Part shown: positions 22,576 through 33,838 of the stretch, piece after piece
How positions within the stretch are numbered: the stretch's first letter is position 1
Layout of the letters: each line of letters starts with the position of its first letter
Origin: Tipula vernalis
Taxonomy: Eukaryota; Arthropoda; Insecta; Diptera; Tipulidae
DNA: 64,000 nt
Assembly: GCA_958295665.1 (NCBI GenBank)
Contig: OY282558.1
Location: forward strand, 349,847,034 to 349,911,033
Reading direction: 5' to 3'
Translations under genes and position numbers: made by a program
The notes under the pieces: generated by a model
Database searches by the model: none
Told to the model about the DNA's origin: nothing
What the model saw: only the letters and a program-made list of their open reading frames with translations

Positions 22576-23346
22576 GATGATAGGTGGTTTGACGTCTATT
22601 GGAGGGGGGGGGGGATCAAAGTTGAGTAGATTAATCTACCAGCTCCGTAACCTTCCAGTAGGGTGCGCATCACGTGAGCTGTTCTGGTCTTGTCATTAGG
22701 CAGCTGCGTGATGGGTACAATTGTGTAAGGGGTAACCTGTTCACAATTCGCAAGTGTACGTACTGCCTCCTCGTGGCAACCACTGGTAACTAAGGCCATT
22801 TGGCACATTTTTGGCCATTTGGCACAGGCTAAAGTACGGCGCTAAAGGAGAAAACCTTGACAAAAAACCCTAATCTAAGGTGGAACAGCATATGCCGAAA
22901 GATGAATGGCTGATAGGTTAATTAGCCCAAAATATGCGGACTCTGGATACAAGGCACCCTCCAGTTTTATTTAGCTTTCCTGTAGTAAAGCTGGGTGACC
23001 TACAGGTGATTTGCAATTCCCAGCAACTCGTAAGAGTAAAAGCAAATGGAATACGGGGCAGGAGTAGGAATATACGGGAGTGGGACAACCCTCTCGATGT
23101 CCTTGAGCTCCAATGCTACCGTCTTTCTAGCGGAACTACATGCTGTAGTAAACATCTAGGAGGGAGAGCAATAAGCCCAGATAGTATGTATCACGTACCA
23201 GGAGGCAGTATTGTCAGGTTCATTAAGAACCTGAATATTGACTGGACGGATAATTAAGTAGAGGCCAGCACAATAGATCTTTTAGGTCGCAGTGCGAAGT
23301 GGCTGATCGCCCGCATAGCCCCCCCCCCCAATAATAATAATAATAA
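22576..23346 (+). mobile_element. Internally deleted LOA-clade LINE copy
   Basis: The left part (about 22600-22900) matches the 5' UTR of the LOA element at 7615-12394, including TTCGCAAGTGTACGTACT and the GGCTAAAGTACG block. It joins directly to a fragment of RNase H (22934-23257) and a 3' end finishing in (TAA)n. ORF1, the endonuclease and the RT are missing. A 14-bp duplication (TAACACTGGATGAT) lies at 22562-22575 and 23347-23360, so the deleted form moved as a unit. Confidence 0.8.
22934..23257 (+). pseudogene. LOA RNase H fragment
   Basis: In the best frame the region near 23048-23150 reads EYGAGVGIYGSGTTLSMSLS and FLAELHAVVNI, corresponding to the start of the LINE RNase H (GTGAGIVGPDLELCIPLGS, then AETYA in the other copy). 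The frame then breaks. Helix and zinc-finger regions are absent, so no activity is expected. Confidence 0.65.
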
Positions 23347-23360
23347 TAACACTGGATGAT

Positions 23361-23849
23361 AATGAGCTGCAGATTTTAATGTTTTTGGTCTTGCGCTGTG
23401 GATTCAAATTTAAAGTGATATCTTGGTGTTCTGGGCATCCCCATAATATCAATTTTTTATACGCCGTGATCGGAATAAAAAATTCTTTATGTCGCCTTTA
23501 GATTCTTCTAAATCGACTTCAATTGTTTTCCGTTCCGCCTGTTTGCACTTGACATCATGAAATCGATTTCATTCCTCGTTTCTTTCCCCTTTGCCTACGA
23601 AACAGGTTTTGAGAAGGCCATGTTTTGATTTCTTTTTTCGACAAAATTTTTTGTGGATCTCGTGATTTTATGCACCAATACAAACAACATTAAATCAAAC
23701 AAATTTCAAGGACAAATTTCAAACATTACTCGAAATGACGGAATTCTACACATACAGAGAAAGTTATATTGTGATACGTTGATTCATAAAAGTTAATGTA
23801 AACAATAGTTGATTTCGTGATATCAGCAGAGAAGTCGATTTCATGATAT
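23361..23849. other. Short non-coding interval between LINE and hAT element
   Basis: About 490 bp with no recognised gene or repeat. The first bases are the target-site side of the LOA insertion, and the last are the target of the hAT insertion. Confidence 0.5.
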
Positions 23850-23870
23850 CCTAGTGTCAGGGATGCCAGA
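23850..23870 (+). repeat. hAT left TSD and terminal inverted repeat
   Basis: CCTAGTGT (23850-23857) followed by CAGGGATGCCAGA. The right end at 26297-26317 mirrors it as TCTGGCATCCCTG followed by CCTAGTGT. Confidence 0.9.
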
Positions 23871-23947
23871 CGTCCCCCTTTGAGGGGGATTGTCCCCCAT
23901 CTGTTTCGAGTTCCCCCCCGTCCCCCGTTCATACTAATTTGTCCCCC
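23871..23947 (+). repeat. Subterminal GTCCCCC repeats of the hAT element
   Basis: GTCCCCC or a close variant appears about five times within 80 bp of the left end, one copy paired with GAGGGGGA, and once near the right end (GTCCCCCTTA at 26274). hAT transposases commonly bind short subterminal repeats; the role here is inference. Confidence 0.55.
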
Positions 23948-24196
23948 GTTCTATAAATTATGTTTGAAAAATTTACATTTGATTTCTCATTCGAAATGTG
24001 TCTTAACAAGACAAACCCTATAAGCATTTTAAAACGAACAACACCATTAATGATACTGCGAATGAAAAAGAACAAACGAACACGACCTTGAGAAATACCA
24101 AACGTCAAAAATCAAATTCATCGTGATTGAGTAATTTTAACTTTGTTAGTGACTTGGGGTGTGTTAGTGGTGTAAGTTTTTTTATTTTTTTAAATT

Positions 24197-26071
24197 ATGT
24201 CAAATAGCGATGAAAATACAGAAAATGCTTCACCTAAAAAGAAAATTAAGCGAATGGTTGCATTTAATCAACATTGGCTAGAAAAATATCCTTGGCTAAG
24301 ACGCGGAAAAAACGATTTTTGTGCAGTTTGTACAATTTGCAATAATGTTAGCTTTAATATATCCAATTCGGGAGAACACAACATAACTCGGCACACGCAA
24401 ACTAAAATACACATCGAAAACTTAAAATCTGCTGCAAGTAGTTCGACGATTTCTAATTTTTTCGCTAAAAAGAATAGCAAAACTGAAACAAATGTTTCAT
24501 TCGCAGAAATTTTATTTAGTTACCATTCAGCCCTGCATTCACACAGTTATGTTTCTGGCGGTTGTGCCAGTCCATTATTTAAAACCATGTTTCCAGATTC
24601 CAGCATTTCGGCAAAATACTCGTGTGGAAAAACTAAAATAGGTGCTATTATAACAAAAGTTCTTGGACCGCATTCAAAGGATTTGGTTTTAAAAAAAATT
24701 CAAGGAAATGTGCCATTCTCAATCAGCACAGATGCATCCAACAAAGGAAATATTAAAACATTTCCCCTTATAGTGCGTTTTTTTGATCTTAACAATGGAA
24801 TGCAATCAGCTTTAGTTTCATTTTTTTCGTTAGACGAGGAAGATTCTCTGTCTATTTTTAATGCGCTTAAAGGTCAACTAAGTAAAAATGAACTTTCTTT
24901 GGCAAATGTGACGGCTTATTGTGCCGATAATGCTCCGGTAAATTTTGGCAAACATAAAAGTGTATTTACAGCGCTTAAAAAAGACTATGAAAACATTTTC
25001 CCTAGTGGTTGTAATGATCACATTATACATAATGCAGCTAAAAGAGGATGTGTTTTTTTAAAAATTGATCTAGAGACAATTATAATCAAATCTTATAATG
25101 AATTTAGCAGTTCCACAAAAAGAACAACGACATTAAAAGAGTTTTTCGAATGGACACAAACAAATTGGTCCGAATTGCTTAAGCATGTTCCAACAAGATG
25201 GTTATCTTTACTGCCAGCCGTAGAGAGAATGCTATTAAATTATGCACCAGTTAAAGCATACTTCTTGAGTCAGAAGCATATTTCACCAATTTTGCGGCAA
25301 TTTTTTGAAGATGAATTAAGCGAAGCATATCTCGGATTTCTAATGAACGCGTTCAAAGTATTTGATGTTTCTTTAAAGAAATTGCAGGGAAACGATGTTT
25401 TAATAACAGAAGTGTATTCAATCATGGATCACATTAGACGATCATTATTAGAAAGAAGGAACGAAGAGTTTTACGGTTATCTGGCTACCCAAATAATTCG
25501 AAAATGTGACAACGACAACGCAGTAGCAAGATTTAAAATTGACGTTACAAATTTTTTTGACGAATCAATTAAATATTTGGAATTATGGTTTGATTTTAAC
25601 AATACAAAGCTAAAAATGTTAAATCATTTAAATCTCACAACATCACCATCTTTTCAAAATATAACGGAAATTGTGAATACTTACAAAATCAATGTTAACG
25701 TTGATTTATTATTCGAAGAGTTCACTCAAGTTAAAAAATTTATTAGCGAAATGACTGAAGAGGAAAGCCAAATGAAATTAGATTTTAAATGGATTTCTTT
25801 TTTTCGAAAATTTTCGTCGCCTAATTTTTTAAAAGTAATTCAACACATTTTTTCCATTCCTCATTCAAATGCCGAATGCGAGCGGATGTTCAGTTTAATG
25901 AAGGTCGCTTGGCGCAAAGACAGAAATTGGCTTCTTTTAGAAAATCTGGAGGCCGAACTTATGATCAAGCAAAACTTTGGTATGAGTTGCCTGGAATTTG
26001 AAACTTATCTAAAAACGGAAGATGGCAAACTTCTTGTAAACCGGTGTAAGAGTAGTGATAAATATCTCTGA
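24197..26071 (+). CDS. hAT transposase, full length
   Basis: A 624-residue protein starting MSNSDENTENASPKKK. A BED/TTF-like zinc finger is seen at about residues 40-72 (C42, C45, C48, H66, H72). The RNase H-like catalytic core has STDASNKG with D179, YCADNAPVNFG with D244, and the hAT-typical C272..H275..H278 segment (GCNDHIIH). Near the C-terminus IPHSNAECERMFSLMKVAWR and LLLENLEAELMIKQNF form the hAT dimerisation region. The protein cuts and rejoins DNA at the element's ends. The frame is unbroken, and the length is normal for the superfamily. The start is the first ATG in the frame; no intron is needed. Confidence 0.93.
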   Translation: MSNSDENTENASPKKKIKRMVAFNQHWLEKYPWLRRGKNDFCAVCTICNNVSFNISNSGEHNITRHTQTKIHIENLKSAASSSTISNFFAKKNSKTETNVSFAEILFSYHSALHSHSYVSGGCASPLFKTMFPDSSISAKYSCGKTKIGAIITKVLGPHSKDLVLKKIQGNVPFSISTDASNKGNIKTFPLIVRFFDLNNGMQSALVSFFSLDEEDSLSIFNALKGQLSKNELSLANVTAYCADNAPVNFGKHKSVFTALKKDYENIFPSGCNDHIIHNAAKRGCVFLKIDLETIIIKSYNEFSSSTKRTTTLKEFFEWTQTNWSELLKHVPTRWLSLLPAVERMLLNYAPVKAYFLSQKHISPILRQFFEDELSEAYLGFLMNAFKVFDVSLKKLQGNDVLITEVYSIMDHIRRSLLERRNEEFYGYLATQIIRKCDNDNAVARFKIDVTNFFDESIKYLELWFDFNNTKLKMLNHLNLTTSPSFQNITEIVNTYKINVNVDLLFEEFTQVKKFISEMTEEESQMKLDFKWISFFRKFSSPNFLKVIQHIFSIPHSNAECERMFSLMKVAWRKDRNWLLLENLEAELMIKQNFGMSCLEFETYLKTEDGKLLVNRCKSSDKYL

Positions 26072-26296
26072 ATTGATTTCTGTTTCTGAGATATTACATA
26101 TAAAAAAACTGTTATAATTTCCTTATTTTTCTATTAGATTAATCTAGAAGATTTGTTATTTTGTTATATATTTATTTTATGTTTATTGATTTTTATTTGT
26201 TTGAATACAGACTAGACTGAGTTCGTAAAAACTATAGTAAAAAAAAAAATAAAAAAATGTAATTGTTTTTTTTGTCCCCCTTAGCCATTTTGGAAA

Positions 26297-26317
26297 TCTG
26301 GCATCCCTGCCTAGTGT
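26297..26317 (-). repeat. hAT right terminal inverted repeat and TSD
   Basis: TCTGGCATCCCTG (26297-26309) is the exact complement of the left 13 bases; CCTAGTGT follows. Confidence 0.9.
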
Positions 26318-28558
26318 AAACACAGTGGTTGAAATTTTCAATTATGAAACTCAAAGCCAACTTTGTGAAGAAAAACAAAGAAATAAGAATAAGTTCGTTT
26401 TGTAATTTACTTTTCAATTATTTATTGAAAGGTTGTCTGTCAAAAGGCTAGAGGGATATATTTTTGTTCTTGTTTTCTTATTTTTAAATGTCAAATTCTA
26501 AAAAGTTATGCCAAAGTTACTTTATTTTATTGTACAACAGACCCAAGTCAAGTTATTAGAAAAACGTCAATAAAATATGGGTGGAACTCAAAAAGCACAA
26601 ACAATAAAGGAATAAAAAAAATTTGCTGATAACCATGCAATTACAATAAATTGAACAAAACAAATTTTTAAATATTATCAATTTAGGAATGTATTTCGGC
26701 TATATAAGACTAACATTGGCTGGTCGACAAATAAATGTTGGGCGACTTACTGTCTAGCTTAGGCATAATTTCATATTCAAACATAAATTGAATCAGTTTA
26801 TAGAGAAATAAGCAAGTTTTAATCAAATAAAAAAACATTTTATAAATTTAATACGAACGCCAACAATCTTACATACTAAACAGCAGTAGTTTTGGCTTGC
26901 TTTAAGATAATTAGTTTTAAATTAGAATATGAGTTCGCACTAATTAAAATCAATTTTTTTCTTTTATAAATAAATATAAATTATCGTTGTATAGCATAAA
27001 CTCCGCAACAAACATAAAATCATCGAGTGACCTTTCCATTAACAACAAATAAAGGAAAATCAATACAAATCGTATTTTGTGTTATGGACTAATCCATTTT
27101 CTTTCGTTTCACCGAGTACGACTTATGCACATTATGCTTTTATAAGCTCTGCTTATTTATATCGTATTTAGGTGTGTAAATGTAAACTATAATGGATTAT
27201 TGTTTTCTCCAAGAATTACCATAACAACAATGGTAAACGTATCAATTACATAACTGCGTCGTGCGCTTATTAAATCTAGATTAAACAATAATTGATGTAT
27301 TGAGGGTGGAAAGAATATCTATAACATCAATTACATTATTTCAAACACAATTTAATTGGTAATTTGATTAGCTATGATTATCCGGAAGCCAGGCTTATCA
27401 CCTGTATAGGCTTCAAACTATATTTAAAGCCAACAAATATTTAACAATTTATGCTACAGCTATCATAAAACATTCGTATGACGAAATACAATTACAGCAA
27501 TATATTCAGATTATTTGCTTTAGGGAAGTTTTATATCCATCTATATAAGAGTATTTTCTAGTGTACATATCGTCGCCTTAGTATTATACTGTAACTACCA
27601 AAAGAACAGTTTTTATTTTTTTCGATAGATTAAAATAATTTTTTCCGCTGTTTTCAAAACTTTAACCCGTTTTATCATATGTAGTGTGGTTCTTAATTTA
27701 TAGAATTTTTAGTTCATGTTACGTAAATATTTTTCAACTTTAAATGTAATTTTGTACGACAATATATTGCGCCACGATATATAAACTGTTATATGTGTAA
27801 GGAAGAGCATTAATGAAAATTTTGCAAAAACTGTAAACAACTTTTAAAGAATCTGCAAAGTATCAATGAATTAAAAATGAAGAACTAACTATAGAAACGC
27901 AAATATTTATGTAGTTTTAGTACTTACTCGTACATTATAAGTGTATGTATATACAGACGATGTATGTACAAGAGCCTAAAGCGAATTATCCAATTTTGTA
28001 GTTCAGCTTTTTATATCTGCAAATGTAGGAATTAAAATGGGATTAAACTAAATAGTGTATACCTTTATTACAAAGTCTAATAGATAAGGGTAATGAAACG
28101 TACATTTGAAAAACTTTACAATTTATTTGTAGATATGTCGATTTAAATCAAATAAAATAGCCAACAAGTTTACTTAACGAAATCTAAATCCCTGTTTCTA
28201 TGAGCGCTTAAGGTTCAATCAGCGAAAAATTATAAATTAAAGAATTTTAACTACTATTCCAACCAACAAAAATTTATAAACTTAAGAATTTTAGTGGCAC
28301 CGTTATTTTTCGATATTTGATTCCTAACTATACTTTCTTTACTTCTAATGAAATAAACCTGAATATTTTAAACTATTTTATTGTGGCACAAAATAAAAAA
28401 AATATTAAATTACAAATTGTTATTGTTTCGCAAACACAAAATGTTCAAAGGTTTAACATTTTAAGAAAAAATACACCAAGAAAAAAATGTTGCCAAATTA
28501 ACAAATAAAATTATACCTCAGTTAAATCTAGAAAAATAAAATTAAAATTAATAAATAA
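26318..28558. other. AT-rich stretch without recognisable gene
   Basis: About 2.2 kb of AT-rich DNA. No coding frame with a recognisable motif and no terminal repeat pair was found by eye. Confidence 0.55.
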
Positions 28559-29110
28559 AGGGTGGTCCATTTAACGTTTGCAATTTAATTTGGCTCTAAA
28601 TTCAAAGACGAATGAATATTTTTCAAAGCGGTTTATTTTATTAGAAAGGGTAGAGATTGCCATTAAGTATGGAACACAATTTCATTCAAATGACTTTCAC
28701 GGCTGGCTTTACAGTACCCCATTCTCTCAACCCAATTTTTCAGAACTGTTCGATTGTAAGGGCTCCTATCTCATCAATAGCAACTTCGATTTGATCTTAT
28801 GAGTCTTAGACAGTCCCTGGATGGTTAGCATAATACTTATCCCAATAACAATCCAGTTTCACAAACTCGCTTCACAAATTGATCCTCAAACTGCCTTGTA
28901 GGCATTTCATTTCTACTGTCTTTTCTAATTGTCCACAAAAATTTCTTACAGTTTGATTAGAACACTCACCACTTTGAAAGTAAGTTTTCAATATTTCCCA
29001 ATTTTGTTCAAACGTCAAGCGACCCATTTCGTAAATGTCAAACATTAAACTAATTTTCTGTCATAACACGAATGACATAAGTGCTGCCACACTCGAAATG
29101 CCACCCATGG
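28559..29110 (-). pseudogene. Mariner-like element, internal-deletion remnant
   Basis: On the minus strand an ATG near 29034 starts MGRLTFEQNWEILKTYFQSG and ECSNQTVRNF, the N-terminal region of an IS630-type transposase. The C-terminal end, IEQF-like sequence then NWVERMGYCKASR.SHLNEIVFH, follows within a few hundred bases (about 28755 to 28665), so the whole catalytic centre is missing. The left outer sequence GGGTGGTCCATTTAACGTT looks like a mariner terminal repeat. The right repeat is not clear. Confidence 0.65.
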
Positions 29111-30338
29111 ATTCCGCAATCTCAAATAACCGGTAGTCGAAATTGCAAACGCTAGATGAAATACAAACCTTTTAGCTACATACACCAACAACTACATGAA
29201 AAATTTATTTGGGTTTAACATTTATTTCTTAAGTTTGGACGCATAATCGCACATTCTCAATTTTTTTTTTAAGTGACAGATCTAATTTAACGAAGTTTCG
29301 TTAAATTTTTTAAGTGACGTTAATTTTTCACTGGGCGAGAATACAGAAATGCTATCTACCGCATTTTTAAATTTTGTTAATTCTTAATTTTTAAGTTTAT
29401 AATTTTTCAACGGTCGCCACTTAATTATTAGAGGAATGGTATACTGAGAAAAGGAAGGTAGCTGGATACCAAAAATTTGAGAACACAGCTGTTTCACATA
29501 GTAAGGTGATTGATTAGTGAATATTTTTCATCATTTTAAATATAACGATGTTACTTTGTTGTTTATCATAGTGAACATTAGTGGGTTAGTTAAGTTTAAA
29601 AAGTTAAACCAATAAAAAAACATCATTCCTAATTTGTTTTAATCTAGGGGGTTTCTGGATAACTGTCTCTGGTATTCACAAAATATAACTCGATTCTAGA
29701 AACGTAAATTATGCTCTGTAAGAGCAGATGAATTTGATGGAACTTGATTATTTTTTAACCGATTATGATGAAATTCGACAGGTGGAAAATGAAGATTTTC
29801 TACCTGCACTAATTTTTTATTCGTAAATCTTTTCTCTAATTCATTTTACTGATGCTCCGATTAAATAACATTCCGTTAGAATTTATGACGGATTGAAATA
29901 TTTCACGGTTGCGTACATGGTTTAGAAAAGCCGATATTTTGAGGTTCGGAGCTTCCCACACGCATGGTATTAACCTACTTGCCCTCTCTTACTTAAATAA
30001 AGCATATGCAACTTTACTAGTTGTTTGGCGCTAGTCAGTCCTCTGCTTAGCTTATTGATACAGTCTCCGCGAAATAAAGAACATAATAAAGGGCTTACAC
30101 ACTGTTTGGTCTTCTTGAATTTATACAAGATATCTTCAAGGTTAAATTTTGAGGAATGTGCTTGATCACAGCCAATAATGGTGGCGCCAAATAAAGTAAT
30201 CCGTCTTGCAACCATTTTCTTATTTCTCTAAGTCCAGTTCTAAGATCGGCTGCTCCTTAATTGTAGCCACAATTATGTTTTTATACTCCTCATAAATCGT
30301 CGTTAAATTTCTAAATTTTTCTGTGTGAAGTGTAAAAT
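29111..30338. other. No recognised gene; one near-perfect palindrome
   Basis: AT-rich. At 29284-29307 AATTTAACGAA and its complement TTCGTTAAATT flank two bases. A minus-strand open frame at 29970-30215 (81 codons) has no recognisable motif. Confidence 0.5.
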
Positions 30339-30339
30339 A

Positions 30340-30545
30340 CTTGTTTGTTTGTTTGTTTCGGTCTCTGCAATCTTTTCTGGGGCTCAAGGCACTCTCAACT
30401 CTTTCGCAGTTCGCTTTTTACGTCCTACCTTACGCATTAGCCAAATCGATGACGTACGGCTATAGACCCGTTTTCGTTTAAACCACCTCCACATTGCATT
30501 GCTTCAAACCAACATATAGTGCTAACATGAAAGGTGGGTCGGCCA
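30340..30545 (-). mobile_element. tRNA-derived SINE, copy 3, 5'-truncated
   Basis: Minus-strand sequence matching the body and tail of the SINE at 17003-17370 (GGCCGACCCACCTTTCATG, the GCAATGCAATGTG block, the GAGCCCCAGAA block and the AAAC-type tail). The tRNA-like head is missing, as expected for incomplete reverse transcription. It shares the 3' body segment that copy 2 lacks. Confidence 0.8.
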
Positions 30546-30598
30546 GCAAATTACACTAAAATTGTGTCTAGCAAATTACACTAAAATTGTGTTTAGTT
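30544..30598. repeat. 27-bp tandem duplication
   Basis: AGCAAATTACACTAAAATTG plus TGT and a few bases occurs twice in direct succession next to the truncated end of SINE copy 3. It may be a local duplication at the insertion junction. Confidence 0.65.
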
Positions 30599-31029
30599 AT
30601 CCAAATTTGAATATTAAAAGAAAACTGTGTTAGTTATGGGCTTAGATCTCTTTATCTATTTTACTATTAAAACATTAAGCTCTGTATACAGATTACTCTG
30701 TATGGTAAATGGAAAATTTATCTTAAAGCAACTTTAGCTTCAAACCCTTTTCACTTTCAACGTCGGAATTTTGACAGATATGCCCAATTCAGACATGTCA
30801 AATATGCGAACATGTTTGTCATAATTATAATAAGCAAGACAGTTATTAAATCTCGAAATATGTTTGCATTTGATTTAAAAAATTGCTATATAAAATTGGT
30901 TTGGTGGTGACGACTGGTGACAAAACACGCACGTGGTGAAATCTCTTCTAGAAAAGTTTTAAATTCGCTAATTTGGAGGTTTCACAACTAATTCAATGAT
31001 CATAAAATATATTGGTTAATTTAGATACC

Positions 31030-31975
31030 AAATTTCAATGGAATTTGTGCATAATCACAGCAGAAACATTGCCAGAATTCAACAAATATTGCAAGACACT
31101 TTAATGATCCTGTGGTTTTTAGAAAACAAATTGGGGAAATTAGATTTGCCAAAGAAAAATTTGTTTTTTACTTTCATAACCACTCCAGCCCCTTACAACA
31201 TTCCCAGGTTCCAGGACCAAATGGAGCACGTTTGTCAATGGTTTCTAGTGAAATTTTAATAAAACCTAATTTTTTTTCTTGGGTCACCTTGTTTGGGGTC
31301 CCGTCACCGATTTTCTTTTTTTTACATAGAAAACCAATCCAAGTAGTGAACTACGTCTACAGCTTCAAATGGAACTGGGTGGCACGTTTGTGGAAGGATT
31401 TTAATAGAATTTATATCTGAGATTTGAGTTTTCAATCGATTCTTTATACTAATTTAAAATTTATTAATTTCGGCTCTGGCAAATTGCTTTGGCCATATAA
31501 TCTGCAGTCGGATTTCTTAATTAAACCATGGCTCAAATTCAGGATATTTTTTAGTTCAAACTTTAAATCAAAAATGATATTAAACAAATTTATTTGTATA
31601 TACTTAGCTAATTTAGACTAGTATCCAACATCAAATGGATGAAACAAACACATTTGTTGATGGATTTTAGTGAAATTTATTATCTGCGATATTTTGAAAA
31701 TATAAAACCTATTATTTCATGGCGTGAAAAAATTTTCAGCCATAAGGCAGGGGACCAGAATTTTTAAAATAAAACGTGGCCCAACGGCAAGAAATATTTT
31801 GGAACACTATTCATACTAATGGTGTTATGATCGATATCATAAATCAAAAATTAGATTTACCAATTATGGTTTTCCATACACAGCCAACCCCTTCGGTACC
31901 GAATGGAACACCCACAATTATCGTTGTATTTTAGTGAAATTTTATTTCGGAGATTTTAAGCCGATTCAATATAAA
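31030..31975 (+). repeat. Degenerate tandem array, unit roughly 150-270 bp
   Basis: A recurring block near AAATGGA...CGTTTGT..ATGGATTTTAGTGAAATTT is found at about 31218, 31365, 31633 and 31898, followed each time by an AATTT-rich stretch or a GAGATTTT-like patch. Other unit parts, such as AAATTAGATTT and CAGCCCCTT or CAACCCCTT, also recur. The copies have diverged strongly, so unit length is approximate. Open frames across it (31038-31621) are probably accidental. Confidence 0.4.
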
Positions 31976-33091
31976 TAGTTCCTAACAGAAAATAGTTCCT
32001 AATAGTTCATAAAACTAATTTTTGCTGAAATTATTATTTTGCTGGTACCTCGTGAATTTTGCATGCCGCTAATAAGTTTAGCGTTCTGAAAGAATATTAT
32101 CTAAAAACCGGGACAATATAAGATATTTTCCTGTCTGCCCATAGCAGTTTGAAACCCCACGACATCTCAAAAGAGAAACCAAGACATCTGGTCACACTAT
32201 TCTTACCTAGATCCCATCTAGGCGAGAAGGAGAATGTCAAAATAAAACAGAAAGACAATTTATGCTGACAGTATTCAACCTGATATCTGGGAGTCTGGAA
32301 TTGATTGGAAAGGATTTAAGAATATTGATGTCAAGACGTATTGGACGAATGAAATTTCCCATATCACACTGCATAAATCCAGACTTCCATACAACTTTCC
32401 AGTTTGGAAATGGAAGTTTGGAATCTTACAGTATTATTTTTATATAGAAGTGCTAATCTAAGCTTAAAGAAGGATTTGAGAGTATTGTAAATCCAGTCCT
32501 ACATACATCGTTTTTGTGCGGTATGGCTAAATGAGAATGACCTCATAATTTGTCTTGCAGCGTAATTTTTGTATTCAGGAGGGTCTGAATCTAAATATTT
32601 AGTCGAAGCTAATAAATTATTTTGGTAAAATCAGGTAATCTTTATCAAGTTTGAGTTTATCTGAAATTGTAAAGTTGTAAGTTGAAAAAACTCGGAATTA
32701 TCTTTTTATAAGTTTTATCAGGAAACATTCAGATTCTGAAAAAAAGACTTGTGAAGTAAAAGTAATTTAGTACGCAAATTTCACATGTTTGAATTGATAT
32801 TGATTGCTAAAATGACTGATTCATTACTGTAAGAGAACTGTTTTAAGGGTTTTGCCTGAAAATGACGGAAACCATTATAAATTACTTTGAAAAATACTTT
32901 ATGGAAAAGCCAGATATAGCCCAGAATATAATTATTGCAAGCAAAAGTCGATAAGTTAAAATATTGTGTAAAAGTATTATTAGAATAGCAGTTATTAGAG
33001 CATGGGAGTATAAAATGAAATAGCGGAGTACAGGAGTAAGCACCAGGCGAAAGTAGTACAAATACTCCGATTGTACTCACTTCGACAGCAC

Positions 33092-33172
33092 TGGTTGTAA
33101 CATCACTTTCGAATCGAATTCGATAGAGTTTTGTCTCTTCTTTCAAGAATAAAATTGCACTCTATTTCGCTT
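33092..33172 (+). repeat. Dispersed repeat, copy 1
   Basis: AACATCACTTTCGAATCGAA and the following TTTGTCTCTTCTTTCAAGAA segment recur in reverse orientation at 36776-36884. The repeat follows CTTCGACAGCACTGG, which resembles some hAT ends, but no second terminus is seen. Confidence 0.45.
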
Positions 33173-33329
33173 TTCAACTATGCTTCTTTTGCTGATAGCT
33201 TTCTGATTTAAAAATCGCTGAGATTTTCTCTCATAATATCAAATTTATCAATTTATGTGTAAGTATATTATACAAATTTTGGCATTCTCAGCTAATTATT
33301 AGGAGGCCATTTCACGAAAAAAAATGGAG

Positions 33330-33838
33330 GTGTGGCCAACACACGACTTTCTTTTACGAACAGAGAATTTTGAGAAATTTTAATTTTTTTTTTATAATTT
33401 TTTAAATTTTTTTTTTAATTTTTAAATTTTTTAATTTTTTTTTAATTTTTTTTTTTTTTAATTTTATTTGTTTTTAATTTTTGGAAACATTTTGTTTTTA
33501 GTAGTTTTTTGTAAACCTTATACTTTTTAAGTTATTTGCAAAATAAATTTTCTGGCCCAAGGGAGTGGCCACTTCCGGTTAGCCGATTTGGAGTAAAATT
33601 CACTGGGACCTCCCAATTTATCAAAAAAGCTTAAATCTGAAGTTTCAGTTCGATTGGTTAAACCATCTGGGCTGTAGAGAGGACACAGACAGACTGATAG
33701 ACTGACAGACAGACACCATTTCGAAACCCACTTTTTCGGACTCAGGGGACCTCAAAACAGATAATCACTAAAAATATCAAGGTCCAAAATTTTCATGATT
33801 ACTATACTTTATTTTACTAGAGTAAAAGAAAGTAAAAG
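33330..33838. mobile_element. Short dispersed repeat with inverted ends, copy A
   Basis: Starts near TGTGGCCAACACACG, then ACTTTCTTTTAC (33346-33357), and ends with its exact complement GTAAAAGAAAGT (33822-33833). It has a T/AATTTTT-rich middle, the conserved segment GGGAGTGGCCACTTCCGG and a short ACAGACTG tract. There is no coding capacity. Copy B is at 34157-34739. Probably a non-autonomous DNA element. Confidence 0.6.

Larger units (their letters stand above)
23858..26309 (+). mobile_element. hAT-superfamily DNA transposon, apparently complete
   Basis: A 2452-bp element with terminal inverted repeats beginning CAGGGATGCCAGA at both ends and an exact 8-bp target duplication (CCTAGTGT at 23850-23857 and 26310-26317), the length typical of hAT. 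It contains one uninterrupted transposase gene of 624 codons. Termini, TSD and gene are all intact, so this may be a recently active or active copy. Confidence 0.93.

Noticed and set aside
24268..24480. Antisense frame within the hAT gene
   Set aside because: It is a shadow of the transposase coding strand with no motif of its own.
32781..33146. 121-codon minus-strand frame
   Set aside because: Cysteine-rich but without family motifs; its start overlaps the dispersed repeat at 33092, so chance is likelier.
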